This document shows positions 21,728-31,569 of a DNA stretch of 64,000 bases, piece by piece. Below the pieces are notes generated by a model. It was given only the letters and a program-made list of their open reading frames with translations. It had not been told where the DNA came from and made no database searches. Numbering within the stretch: position 1 is the first letter of the stretch; each line of letters begins with the position of its first letter. This DNA comes from Galdieria partita. Lineage: Eukaryota > Rhodophyta > Bangiophyceae > Galdieriales > Galdieriaceae. The stretch is from NCBI GenBank assembly GCA_025991245.1, contig BQMJ01000052.1, positions 124,001-188,000 on the forward strand, read 5' to 3'. Both the position numbers and the translations under genes were made by a program.

Positions 21728-22446
21728 CACTCAACGACTTGATGAGATTGATTGCATTCTCTCTCAGCTTTTCAAGGCGATCTTTATCAAATCATTCTTT
21801 AAGATCGATAGTTAGGCTGATAAATGAAGGTTAAAATGAGGAGTGTAAGTTGTTTTTCGCATTTTTTTTGGAAACCTTCCAAAAGTATCTCAAAGGTTCT
21901 GAGAAACGTTGTATGGTAAAGAAGAAGAGAATATACCTTTCAACTAGAAGCAACTATTTGACCAACTCTTTCTTTTCCTAAATGAACTATAGTTTTCTTT
22001 AGGAGAATGATTCGTTTTGTATATTCTTCTCAATTTTCCAAATCTTTGGATATCGTACTGATGAAGACATACGTTCCTATAATACTACGAATTTTGTAGT
22101 TTCCGACTACTTTGAATGGACGGGACTTGTTCTTCTCTGCTCATCATCCCCTTCCTATCTATACAAACCTTCACACATAATTATTCCTAGTTTGGACTGA
22201 ATAGGAAGAATTTCAAGTTGTAGAGGAGCATCTAAAGTGCAAACGAAGCTCCATTATTTTACAGTCTTCAGATAAGGGATCAATTGAATCGAAATGATGT
22301 TGTTATTCTGAACCAAGACAACTAGAAGAATGAAGTCGAAATGATTCTTGAACAAAAATGAAGTCTTCTTAACTGAGTGACTGGCACAAATTCATCCATG
22401 GATCAGGAGAGAGCGAGAGAGAAGATTCTCAACTTTGGATAAAGTC
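21728..22446. other. Divergent intergenic region
   Basis: About 720 bp between IspD and the acid phosphatase gene. No supported coding sequence. A purine-rich GAGAGAGCGAGAGAGAAG tract lies at about 22406-22423, just before the phosphatase start, comparable to the CT run before glutamine synthetase. Confidence 0.3.
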
Positions 22447-23887
22447 ATGTTGGGTAGGGCTACAGTCTCATGCTTGTTGTTAAGTCTGTCTGGAATGGTT
22501 ACTTGTATCAAGTATAAAGCGATGATTTATTCGGATAACCAAAAACCTGAAAATAGTTCCCCAGAAACTCTTGGAGTTCCTGGTGATCTCATTTTCTCAC
22601 AAGTTATCTTCCGACACGGGGCCCGGACACCCGTCTATGAAGTTAAAGGGGATTCGAGTTCGTGGAACTTGTGTTCACCAGACATCTATGACAAATATTT
22701 GTTGCCTGTCAATATTGTTTCGTTAAGTCCGTCGACTCCAAACCCCGTAGAGGACGACTCCGAAACCCAGGAAACTACTCCTGTCAAGTATGTTTGTTTT
22801 TTGAAGATTGCATAGTTTTCATTTTGTCAGTGTTTGTAAGAGGGGTCAACTAACGGCATATGGTGTGCAGCAGATGGTTACTGTGGGTAGCTTGTTTCGT
22901 AAAAGATATTTTGAAGAATTCCATTTGTTGGATCAGCAGGATTGGAAAAAACAAATATACGTTCGTTCTACATTTATGAAACGCGCAGTCCAGTCTGCAC
23001 AAGCATTCCTTCAAGGTTTGTTATGTGGATGCGAGTTGGAAGGAGAACGAGTTTCTATTCACGTATTGGACAAAAAAGAAGAAAATTTATTCCCCAACTC
23101 TTATCAGTGTCCTCGAATAAAGGAGTTGTATGGATATGCACGTAAATTATTATCGGAAAACAAGGAAAAGTTTATAATGCCAGAGCTTGCGGCAGGATAT
23201 TGGAATTTACAAAGTCCATTAGATTTTATTCGTTTTAGAGACGTCATTATTTCTCGTGAAGCACATGGCTTGCCTCCCTTAGAATCTGATGATGGCACGA
23301 AGCTTCCTCATCAGGAAGTTGTTGAAAGAGGTCATCGAGCAATGAGCCATTTGGTTCTCGGATATAATGACAGAATGCGTGACGAGGCACTTAAACTGTC
23401 TGGGGGTTTGTTTTTAAAGGAGTTGATGGACCATATGAGAGAGAGTATAGAAGGCAAACAATCTTTCAAGTGTTTCTTATATTCAGGGTACGTCGAACAT
23501 GAATCCTTGTCTGGTTTGGTTATCATTTTGATATCTAGTCACGACACAACTTTGCTTCCTCTCCTGTGTATGTTACAAGTATACAACGATGAATGGCCAC
23601 CTTTTGGTTCTTTTTTGGCTTTTGAACTGTGAGTTGTGTGCATAGTGGGATTGATTTGTAACAGACCCTTTTCTAGGTATCGTAGCAATGAAGGAGAGCA
23701 TTACGTAGGTATTTACTACAATGGACAACGGTGTATTCTTCCAAACTGCGGTAACCGACCTTTCTGTTCTTGGGAAGAGTTTGAAAGGCGAATGTCACCC
23801 TTTCTTCTACAGGACTCAGCTGATACCGCTTGTCAACCATCGAAGCCATTAGGCGGTTCAGAGGAAATGAGAACAACCTATGCTTGA
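22447..23887 (+). CDS. Histidine acid phosphatase (ACP6-like)
   Basis: Exons 22447-22787, 22831-23487, 23539-23628 and 23677-23887 give 432 aa. A hydrophobic start (MLGRATVSCLLLSLSGMVTC) suggests a signal peptide or anchor. The catalytic histidine box is FRHGARTPVYE; VCKRGQLTAYGVQQM is rebuilt at the first junction; YVRSTFMKRAVQSAQAFLQG follows; the C-terminal HD proton donor is SGHDTTLLPLL, rebuilt at the second junction. The overall layout resembles lysophosphatidic acid phosphatase type 6 more than phytases. It should act in the secretory route, mitochondrion or outside the cell on phosphate esters; the substrate is not predictable from sequence. Confidence 0.9.
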
Positions 23888-23963
23888 GTCCATGGAAAAA
23901 TTCAAGTTTGAAATGGGAAGAGACATGAGGAAAGGGCGCCTTAACGGTCTTTTTTCTTCTTGA

Positions 23964-24827
23964 ATGCGCAATTGGATTTTGTTGATACTTGGAGGAGTTA
24001 GCGTGGGAAGCTTAAGTGTACTTGGAGATGGTGTAAAACTTTGGTTCATTATTGACAAGTTTTCTCGCTCTGCCTTACAATTGCTTGGCAGAGATTCTTT
24101 CAGTGAGGTTGAAGAACAAAGTTATTCATCTTCTCGAGTTCATGTTTTGATAGAAGAAATAAATAGACTTTCTAATGAAGTTACAAAGACTCTTAGTTTG
24201 TTAGCAGAAAGACCTCGTCATGTTGTATATCAACCAGGAGTTCTATCTTTTGTCAATTTTAAAACGGTGCCTCTCTTGTTTGCTGTGGTTATCAGCCCGT
24301 TTATCTTGAATAGATTTTTTGGGTTTCAAATGTTTGGATTTTGGTATATCACAAGACGCTGTTTTACTATTACTACAGAAAAGTGGCTACGCAGTGTTCA
24401 TTCTATCGCAGATGCAGTAAAACAACTTCACGATCATATATACAGCTATGCTTTTCGGATAGATAAACGAATAGAAGAGAATCAGAAAGAAATACAGCAA
24501 AAACTTGAAACCCATACAGAAGAATGTAAGCGAGACATTTCTGTCATCAACGATGATCTTCTCAGTGTCAGAGAAAATCTTGGTAAAATTAATCTGGCAT
24601 TGGATAATATTCATGGCAGTGTAGCGTTGACCAACAAAGGGATCGAGATGTTGTGTCAATTTGTTCTAGAGCAAACTCGCTACAAGTTGTCGGAAGATAT
24701 ATTTATTGAACAAGGAATCATAGGAGAACTAAGAGATATGACAAATTGTCTACAGTGGCAAGGAGGAGAAGAGGAGAAGTATTCGTTTTCAAGCCACTTT
24801 TCTTCTCATCACAAACCAAAAAGCTAA
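23964..24827 (+). CDS. DUF1664-family membrane/coiled-coil protein
   Basis: Intronless 287-aa frame beginning 77 bp after the phosphatase stop. An N-terminal hydrophobic segment, a short coiled coil, a second hydrophobic segment (about residues 95-115), then FGFWYITRRCFTITTEKWLRSVHSIADAV, matching the W-x-D-MYVTKR-M-x-x-AV pattern of plant DUF1664 proteins, and a long helical coiled coil (residues 140-225) typical of that family. Function is unknown for the whole family; membership is proposed from this pattern and the arrangement of hydrophobic segments. Confidence 0.75.
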   Translation: MRNWILLILGGVSVGSLSVLGDGVKLWFIIDKFSRSALQLLGRDSFSEVEEQSYSSSRVHVLIEEINRLSNEVTKTLSLLAERPRHVVYQPGVLSFVNFKTVPLLFAVVISPFILNRFFGFQMFGFWYITRRCFTITTEKWLRSVHSIADAVKQLHDHIYSYAFRIDKRIEENQKEIQQKLETHTEECKRDISVINDDLLSVRENLGKINLALDNIHGSVALTNKGIEMLCQFVLEQTRYKLSEDIFIEQGIIGELRDMTNCLQWQGGEEEKYSFSSHFSSHHKPKS

Positions 24828-24882
24828 AATGAAGGAAATGACAGTTTCAACTTGTATCAAATGTCTTTTAGCAACGCAACAT

Positions 24883-25626
24883 CTATAAAAGTGAATTTTC
24901 TATACAATCATGAGTTTGTAAACTAGCATTACTGACTGATTTCTCAGAATGCTGTGCCAAACAATTTCCTGAACACTTTATCTTTACTGCAACATCTTGA
25001 TCAAGAGGAAGAGGTGACTTTCCAAAGGTTATCTGACAAGAGCCAGTTTCATAATTGGGTTCCATAGTAAAGGGAAATCCAAGCGTATTGTTAAAGAATT
25101 GTTGGGTGGGTATTTTGCACAAGTTAACACACATACCTCTGCATCTGGATTCTTCCAGGAATCGACATTTTGATATGAATACTCCGCGTTTGAACTGCTC
25201 GTTTTGAATAGTGTGTGCCTGAGACGGACCTACTAGCCATTGGAAGAAAAACTGTGTGAATATTGCACTTAGGTGATATGCCCACGTTACTGGCATGGTG
25301 CCTAACAAACAACGGAATAATTGCACACCAACGGGAGCGCAAAAAAGAGAAGAAATAATTCGACAAACTGCTTCTCTCTGCTCTACTGGACTGCGTTGTT
25401 TCTGTAAATATTTGCAATCTTCCACTAGACCCTCATAACCTTGCTGTTTGGAAGCTCGACCAGTCTCTCTCTCAATAGCTTTTCTAAACAAATGAATGGC
25501 AGTAGATGATAGTATTCCGTCAGAATACATGCAATAAACTTTCAAACTACGGTGGATGTCTTTTGAACGTATCTTGTTTGTTACAAAGTGACCTTGAAAG
25601 TTGACCCACGTGAGAAAGCCCAACAT
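24883..25626 (-). CDS. D27: D27-like (DUF4033) carotenoid isomerase family protein
   Basis: Intronless 247-aa frame. The C-terminal half holds the D27 cysteine-rich domain: CRFLEESRCRGMCVNLCKIP, TQQFFNNTLGFPFTMEPNYE, SCQITFGKSP and a final KCSGNC. In plants D27 is an iron-containing plastid all-trans/9-cis beta-carotene isomerase at the head of the strigolactone pathway; paralogues (D27L1/2) act in ABA precursor supply. The N-terminal 35 residues could be a plastid transit peptide. Red algae are not known to make strigolactones, so a general carotenoid-isomerase role is more likely; this is inference. Its stop lies 55 bp from the convergent DUF1664 gene. Confidence 0.87.
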   Translation of the reverse strand: MLGFLTWVNFQGHFVTNKIRSKDIHRSLKVYCMYSDGILSSTAIHLFRKAIERETGRASKQQGYEGLVEDCKYLQKQRSPVEQREAVCRIISSLFCAPVGVQLFRCLLGTMPVTWAYHLSAIFTQFFFQWLVGPSQAHTIQNEQFKRGVFISKCRFLEESRCRGMCVNLCKIPTQQFFNNTLGFPFTMEPNYETGSCQITFGKSPLPLDQDVAVKIKCSGNCLAQHSEKSVSNASLQTHDCIENSLL

Positions 25627-25657
25627 TCTATTCGATAATTTTTCTGTTCAATGCACT

Positions 25658-26688
25658 ATGTTGGATTCCTTTGACTTGTCCGCTGAAAAGCTACCGAGCA
25701 AAAATCACGTACGTTCTTCACTGTGTCCTCTTTTTTCAAAGATAGGTGATTATGTTTCCAGTATGTGTAGTATATAACTGTTCTGTTTATAGTGAAATTC
25801 TAAATGTGTTTTGTAAGGAGTTTTACAGGATGGATATTTCTCTGGAGTCCATTTTGGAGTTGCTACACAGACAAAACAAGGCATCATTTATCATCTTCGA
25901 GGCAAAAGAAACTCGGGAACGAATCCTGTTTTCGTGGGTCAGTGGAATCAGGAGATTCCTTTTCAACAAGAAACAAGTTGGATCGACAGAGGAAGTTTTG
26001 GTGTAAACTTGCTCTCGAAGGGTCCCGTTTCTTGTGAAAGTGTTTTAGACATGTCAACAAAGTTAGGTTTGATAGCCACATTGAGTGCATTTGGAAACGA
26101 CGATGAAAGTTTCAAAGCTCAGTTCGATTGGCAAAGGAAGCAAGTTGCACTTTCAACGAATTTGATTTTTGGAATTGAGCCAAAACTCGAGCATTCCCTT
26201 GTTGTTGGGTTTTCCCACTTACTCGTAGCTGCTCAAGTAACTTTGGAACCAGCGCTTAAGTTTCCTTCTTGGGTTGTTGCTTGTAATTATCAAGATGGAG
26301 ATGCGGGACAAGTTACTTTGTTGATTCATGACAAGGGACCATCGGTTACGGTAAGTCTGATATCCGATCTTGCCCAAGTTTGAATTACTTTTTCCAGTGT
26401 TCTTATCTCCATAACATTTCTAGTCGACTATCAGTTGCGGCACGTTTTGTGTATAGTTCAAATATTGAACAACGTTCTTTAATTTTTGGAGCCCAGTATT
26501 ATCTCGATTGTGATACACTTTTGAAAGCGAAAGTAGATTCGACTGGCACAATTGCTTTATCTTGTATTCAACAATTGACCAAAAGTTCTCCTTGGAAGGT
26601 ACAAATAGGATTTTCCTCATTCATCGATGTTGCTTCTGTTGAGAAAAAGTCGCCTGCTATGGGCATTTCTTTACAAGTGGAATCCTAA
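25658..26688 (+). CDS. VDAC: Mitochondrial voltage-dependent anion channel (eukaryotic porin)
   Basis: Exons 25658-25708, 25829-26350 and 26398-26688 give 287 aa, the standard VDAC length. Alternating beta-strand pattern throughout; the N-terminus LDSFDLSAEKLPSKNHDGYFSG fits the DIGK-x-x-x-DLL-x-x-DY helix region, and the end runs LIFGAQYYLDCDTLLKAKVDSTG then a final strand VEKKSPAMGISLQVES. It forms the metabolite channel of the mitochondrial outer membrane. The first intron is 120 nt, long for this genome; it contains stretches that could be a small skipped exon, but direct joining gives the best family match. The start is 31 bp from the divergent D27-like gene. Confidence 0.8.
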
Positions 26689-26801
26689 GTGGTGAGAGTA
26701 TTGTTCAAGAAACATTTAGGTTTGGCATTCTGAGGACAGATGGAGGTCTCGATTGCGGAATGTAAAACTATCCATTTATTAGAAAACAATTTGTGAAAAT
26801 T

Positions 26802-28040
26802 TCATCTTTCACAACTACAACCACCTTGCTTATTACAGGATTTTGGTTCACAAGTACAAGTCATGGGATCACATAAACAATGTTTTGCTTCTGATGGATA
26901 AGATATTTGAAAATCCCCCGCAGAGTTGAGTGGAACAGTCCATGCTATGTTTTCATGCTTTTGGGTATGCTCATAACCAACTTCTTCTGACAGAGTAGCG
27001 GCGATGAAGAATCCAAAGGCATGTCCAAGGAGTACAGCAAAGAAGAGTACTACACTATATGTCATAACTGCTAACATAGACAAATAATGAAGTGACTGTC
27101 GAAACGCATGGGAAAGAGATCCAATCACTCTCCAAAACCATTTCTGACTTGTTTGAACCCATTTCATTTCTAACTTTCCTAATTTGATCATAGATAAACT
27201 TGTAGAAGCTGACAACAAGAACACTAGAACTGCTGCACATACGGTTCTCCCAGCACTGTTTACAATTAGTTTCGAAAAGAACAACGGAAAGCCATTTGGT
27301 TCGTATATAAAAAAGGCCATTGGCATATGCATAGGAGGCATTGGCATCGGAGGATTGGTCCACGGAGCAAAACTATTGGCAGTACTAAATAACGTCCAAT
27401 ATGCGATACAAAAAGCAAAACACAATACTGAGAAGATGAAAACAACTCGAGGATAAACGTGCGTTTTGAAAACACGAAACAGTCGTCTTAAACTCTGAAT
27501 AGGAATGGAACAGCAAGTTCGGAAATACAAACCTATTTCACTAACAGCAACCAAACTAAAGTATACTGCAACAAAGCACTCAAAAAGAACTTCACTGGTA
27601 TGGGCATGTATATGAAACATACGATGGAGTCTACGAAATCCAGTAAATACTTGAAAAATAAAACTAGCGATAATTAGTATTGCCAACAAACGGTGGAACC
27701 ATAACCACTTGTTTCTTAACTTGCTTTCCTTTCTTGGACGAATTAGACCCCCAACCACTTGAATAAACGAAAGAACTACCAATGTAAAACCGTTGAAACC
27801 ATGACGATCTTGCATGATGATAAAGCCTTGATGCCAAACTTCAGTCAGAATATATGCAACCAGTATAGAGGTGAATCCCAGTAAGCACAACGCTACGTGG
27901 ATATAAACTTTCCAAGATTGACAAAGATACCTAGCCGTTGCAGCCCCAACCAGAAAGCAAAAGCCTCCTCCAAAGTATCCAATACAGGCGTGAGCACTCA
28001 TCATTGCAGGTAAACCAGTAAACTCCTGCAGTTGAGCCAT
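26802..28040 (-). CDS. Cytochrome b561-type membrane protein with Met-rich loop and metallothionein-like tail
   Basis: Intronless 412-aa frame, about ten hydrophobic segments. The N-terminal half has the b561 haem histidine spacing (H17, H48, H80 in DRHGFNG, H116 in WFHRLLA) plus an HIHAH cluster (143-147). The second half adds membrane helices not part of the core b561 domain. Between them is a loop PPMPMPPMHMPMAF (230-243), a classic Met/His copper-binding composition. The last 25 residues contain seven cysteines in CxC / CxC / C / CxC spacing (388-410), like a metallothionein. Likely a transmembrane electron carrier or ferric/cupric reductase with built-in metal-binding modules; the combination is what I infer from, no direct family precedent is claimed. 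Confidence 0.8.
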   Translation of the reverse strand: MAQLQEFTGLPAMMSAHACIGYFGGGFCFLVGAATARYLCQSWKVYIHVALCLLGFTSILVAYILTEVWHQGFIIMQDRHGFNGFTLVVLSFIQVVGGLIRPRKESKLRNKWLWFHRLLAILIIASFIFQVFTGFRRLHRMFHIHAHTSEVLFECFVAVYFSLVAVSEIGLYFRTCCSIPIQSLRRLFRVFKTHVYPRVVFIFSVLCFAFCIAYWTLFSTANSFAPWTNPPMPMPPMHMPMAFFIYEPNGFPLFFSKLIVNSAGRTVCAAVLVFLLSASTSLSMIKLGKLEMKWVQTSQKWFWRVIGSLSHAFRQSLHYLSMLAVMTYSVVLFFAVLLGHAFGFFIAATLSEEVGYEHTQKHENIAWTVPLNSAGDFQISYPSEAKHCLCDPMTCTCEPKSCNKQGGCSCER

Positions 28041-28156
28041 ATTTACTTATTCACTACTTTGGGATGTTGAAGAAAAAGAGAAGAAATCATAGCAATGGGG
28101 CACCCATTTGTTGTAACTTTGGATTGCAAACTTTGCCTTGTTTCTAAGGAGGACGA

Positions 28157-28953
28157 ATGGAAGCAGATCTCAGTTCACCACCAGTGGAAACAAAAGTGGA
28201 AGAATTTGTAGAGCAGGAAACTCCAAATGTAGTTCAAGGTTAGAAGACCCGTTTCCTTGTCCTTGTAGTTACAGATGGGAACAGTAGAAGAGAAAGATAG
28301 CGAAGAAGAAGAGGATTCAGAAGTGAGTGATGTTTATGATGAGGAAGACGAGCAAGTTCGCTTGTGGAAGCAGAGGGAAAGGTAAGTACTTTTTTTCTAG
28401 TGGACGAGTGTTTGAACATTATCATAGGGAGATTTTTGCAAACTTGAATGAAGATGATCAGGAACGCTTTGGTATTTACACTCCATTTGTTAGTTGGACT
28501 ATTCTTTTGCTCACGGAGTTGTTAGAGTATTATCGTCAAGGAGATTTGGACAAAAACAAAGTGAAGAAGCTTGTGTCTACTGTTAATCCTGCGTTGTCTA
28601 TGGTATGTTTTGCTAGTTGCAATTTGTTGTCAAATAAAGTAATGGCGTGGATAGATGCAACCAGATAATCCTTTTGTCATTGCCGTCAAAGGACTAGGAA
28701 AACTTTATGCAGGTAAAGACTTTGAACCCAAAGTTGGTTTTGTAGTCGATGTTGGATTAGGGGAATTGGTAGAAATGGCAGTCGATATTCGTAACGAAAG
28801 AGGAGAAAAGGGGGCAATTAGGCCTGTCCATCTAAGGGTACATTTCACTGTTTTTCAAGTATTTTACAAATAACAATATTTTAGGAAGCATATCGAAGAA
28901 TGCAAAAGGCTGGCAAGACTCCTAAATACAGAAAAAATTTCCTTCCAAGTTAA
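28157..28953 (+). CDS. TAF11: TFIID subunit TAF11
   Basis: Six exons (28157-28228, 28275-28381, 28428-28602, 28655-28712, 28761-28837, 28885-28953) encode 185 aa. The first ~65 residues are strongly acidic (Glu/Asp), as in other TAF11 proteins. The histone-fold end is rebuilt at the fourth junction: FVIAVKGLGKLYAGELVEMAVDI, then AIRPVHLREAYRRMQ. TAF11 pairs with TAF13 inside TFIID and touches TBP. The fourth intron is 48 nt with no stop in frame, so retention would insert 16 residues into the histone fold. The exon 1-2 junction is the least certain. The N-terminal half of the fold is weakly conserved. Confidence 0.8.
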
Positions 28954-29072
28954 CATTCATCATCAGATATAACTCACACAGAACCCAACTTTCTTTAACA
29001 TTGACCGAGGATGCCATCTGTTCCGTTTGTAAAATTAATTCCAATTATTGCTATAGGGTATAATTTTAGCTC

Positions 29073-31242
29073 TCAACTAAAAAATTCCGAAATAGTATCT
29101 TTTGACGGGGGAGACTCAGCAGAGTATATCCAACTATGTGAATAGGTTGTAGGCATTTGCCGTGCACTTGAAGTATGGCCACGTTGAAGCATTTGACAGG
29201 TTTCCCTCACAATATTGTTTCGCAGATCGTTAAGCTCATCGTCACTTAAAATTTGTAGTAATCGAGGCAGGATATGTTCCTCTTCCTTTTCCATATGTTG
29301 TGTAAGATTTGCACTAAACCCAGTAATTCGCAAAAATAAATCTCCAGCGTGATTGGGATCAAAGTTCGTTATCGCATCTCCGATTGCAGTCAACTCCTTG
29401 CCTTCCATGAAATGATCCAGCTTAACAAGTATTTAGATTTGATTATGAAAATAAATATGTTTCAATCACTCACATTATAAGATTCCGTTATTCCGGGAAT
29501 CCTATCCATAAGTAGAGGAAAGATGAGTTGATCTTCTACATTGGCATGTGCACTCAAGACTGTAAAAAGCTCGGCATAAACTCGTTGTAAGTGTGATATA
29601 CAAGCTTCTGAATGGTCCGTGACGGCATTTACCGCAGCATCTGTAAGACTGGATAGCATACGTCGTATTTCTAAATGATTAAACTGAAATCTTTCTTTGA
29701 ACAGTCGTGCTTCAGTGCTAAACGCTAACCATTCGTCTTCCGCATCTCCAACAGAATATTGGCATGTTAAGTGCGAAGTATTTGGAACTTGTAAGAAGGA
29801 TGGCAATTCAACCTCATCAAATAGACCTGCTTCCGTGTTGTGAAGAGGTTGGACATCTGAGGAGATAGAGCCTTTCGAATCTTTTTCTTCACGAGGTTTC
29901 TTTTTGTTGCTTGAAAACAGAGCATAAAAACGTTCATATTCCAATCGAAGGGACTCCATATCCATCAAAGCTTTGAACTTTGGATCACACAGAGACGAAT
30001 CCGCTATGAATCCAAGTTTATCACTTTTAAGAAGATCCATGTTTTCGAATATCTTTCGTCTTGCCTCCGTAGTGCATTTACAACCTTGCCTACAACAAAT
30101 ATACCAATTGGGGCTATCTCCATTCTCTGTAGAGGTTAGTGCATTGGATTCAGGAAACGCTTCAGTAGGAAAAGTCCCCAGATCAGAAATGAAACTTCGA
30201 TAAACTTGAGCTGTCTCTGAAGGAAACAATTCTGAGTCTCTCAATAAAACAAGAGCATTGCTAAAACGATACAACAAGAATACTGGATGTCTACACTTGA
30301 AACGAATGTTGGGAGCTTGAAAATACGATAAAAGTCCTTCTGGAGAGTTTTCTATCCTCTCCACCACTTTCTGTCCTCGATGGTCGTTTCCCTAATTGCG
30401 GTTCAGCAACAATATATTTCCTTCAATAAACAAACCTTCCGAAAAAAAATTCTGTCAAACAGTTCTGGCAAAAAAGGAGAATAGAACGTGTAGGCTTCGT
30501 CTGCTGATACCATTTCGGAAGTGGCTTCTTTAACACTTTCTGTTCTCTTTCTTTTCTTATCCGCGTCTTTTCTTGAATATACGTAAATGCCATTAGAAAT
30601 GAGAGATGCCAGACAGCTGCGTTGTCTTAGAATAGACACTATCAAATAAAAAGGTCTTCCTCTTTGGAGACTACTTGTGGACTTGAAGCGAAGACGGGAG
30701 AATGTACATTGACCGTCCACTAAAGGCTGTCTAGTAATGCCTTCAAGACCCAGAACCTCCAAAGTATTTGAAAGGTCTGTGTGACAAACACAAGTTATCC
30801 AAGCAGTCAAGTCATTACTAGAGAAGGAATCCGGAGGTCTGTAAACAACCCTAACCTCTGGAAGTTTCCAGGTCTTGTGCCAACGAAATTCATTCTTCTC
30901 GTCATCAAACAAAAATGATCTACTCAATTGGACTCTAAGATGACTTGAAGCAGCTCTTTGGAGGTTGTAACATTGAAAGGAGGGTTGTCCTAGTGCCTCA
31001 TTGTCAAAGAGCTCAGGGAACCAGTCCAGCTTTGGACTAGCATCGGTAATCTTAAGATTTGCGTCACAATTAGACCATGAGAAAGGAGGTGCTGCCTTTT
31101 TATCGGAACAAGTCGACTCTCGACAGTGGTTCGACATCGGATAGCAACGAAGACACAGGCTCAAGAAATCTTTCCTACCCCACGTGTGGAAATCGATAGG
31201 GAAGAAATCAGATCTTTTGACAAAGCATATCCTCGTCATCAT
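29073..31242 (-). CDS. Hemerythrin (HHE) domain protein with N-terminal beta-rich module
   Basis: Exons 31242-30436, 30391-29474 and 29420-29073 give 690 aa. The C-terminal ~200 residues form a complete HHE four-helix site: H in QFNHLEIRRM, H-x-x-x-E in SAHANVEDQLIFP, H in LDHFMEG (rebuilt at the last junction), and H-x-x-x-E in QHMEKEEEHILPRLL. This binds a di-iron centre in the family. The N-terminal 280 residues are beta-rich (VRVVYRPPDS ... FYLIVSIL ... GIYVYSRKD) and end in a basic DKKRKR stretch, reminiscent of Ig/p53-like DNA-binding folds; that reading is tentative. A TATATAAAG about 50 nt before the start supports 31242, though an upstream frame (ATG 31453) could be an extra exon. 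Possible iron or oxygen sensor. Confidence 0.75.
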
Positions 31243-31569
31243 TCTTGAAATAAATTGTCCTCGGAAACTTTAAAAATAGAGTCAATATGTGTTCTTTATA
31301 TAAAGAGCCTGCCTTCGATAAATGTCCTTCAGTTGAACCACACACAAAATGAGCTATATCAAAAACAACTCCGCTAAAGTCTTCATATATGGCTAATCTA
31401 CACCTCAAATAGAAACTACAGCCTCGTTCCCACTCTAGACTCCAATTCCCCATAACATCATGTTCTGAAGCATATGAACAAAATACTGGAGTCAATCTAT
31501 TTTAGTATTCCTACATAATATAAATGTGCAAACAGCTTTTTTGAGGACCGCTTAGTTCTCCTGTCTTCT

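Noticed and set aside
31243-31453. Possible extra first exon of the hemerythrin gene (MGNWSLEWERGCSF ...)
   Set aside because: It is in another frame, lacks a good GT donor (only GC), and a TATATAAAG lies between it and the ATG at 31242, which favours a promoter there.
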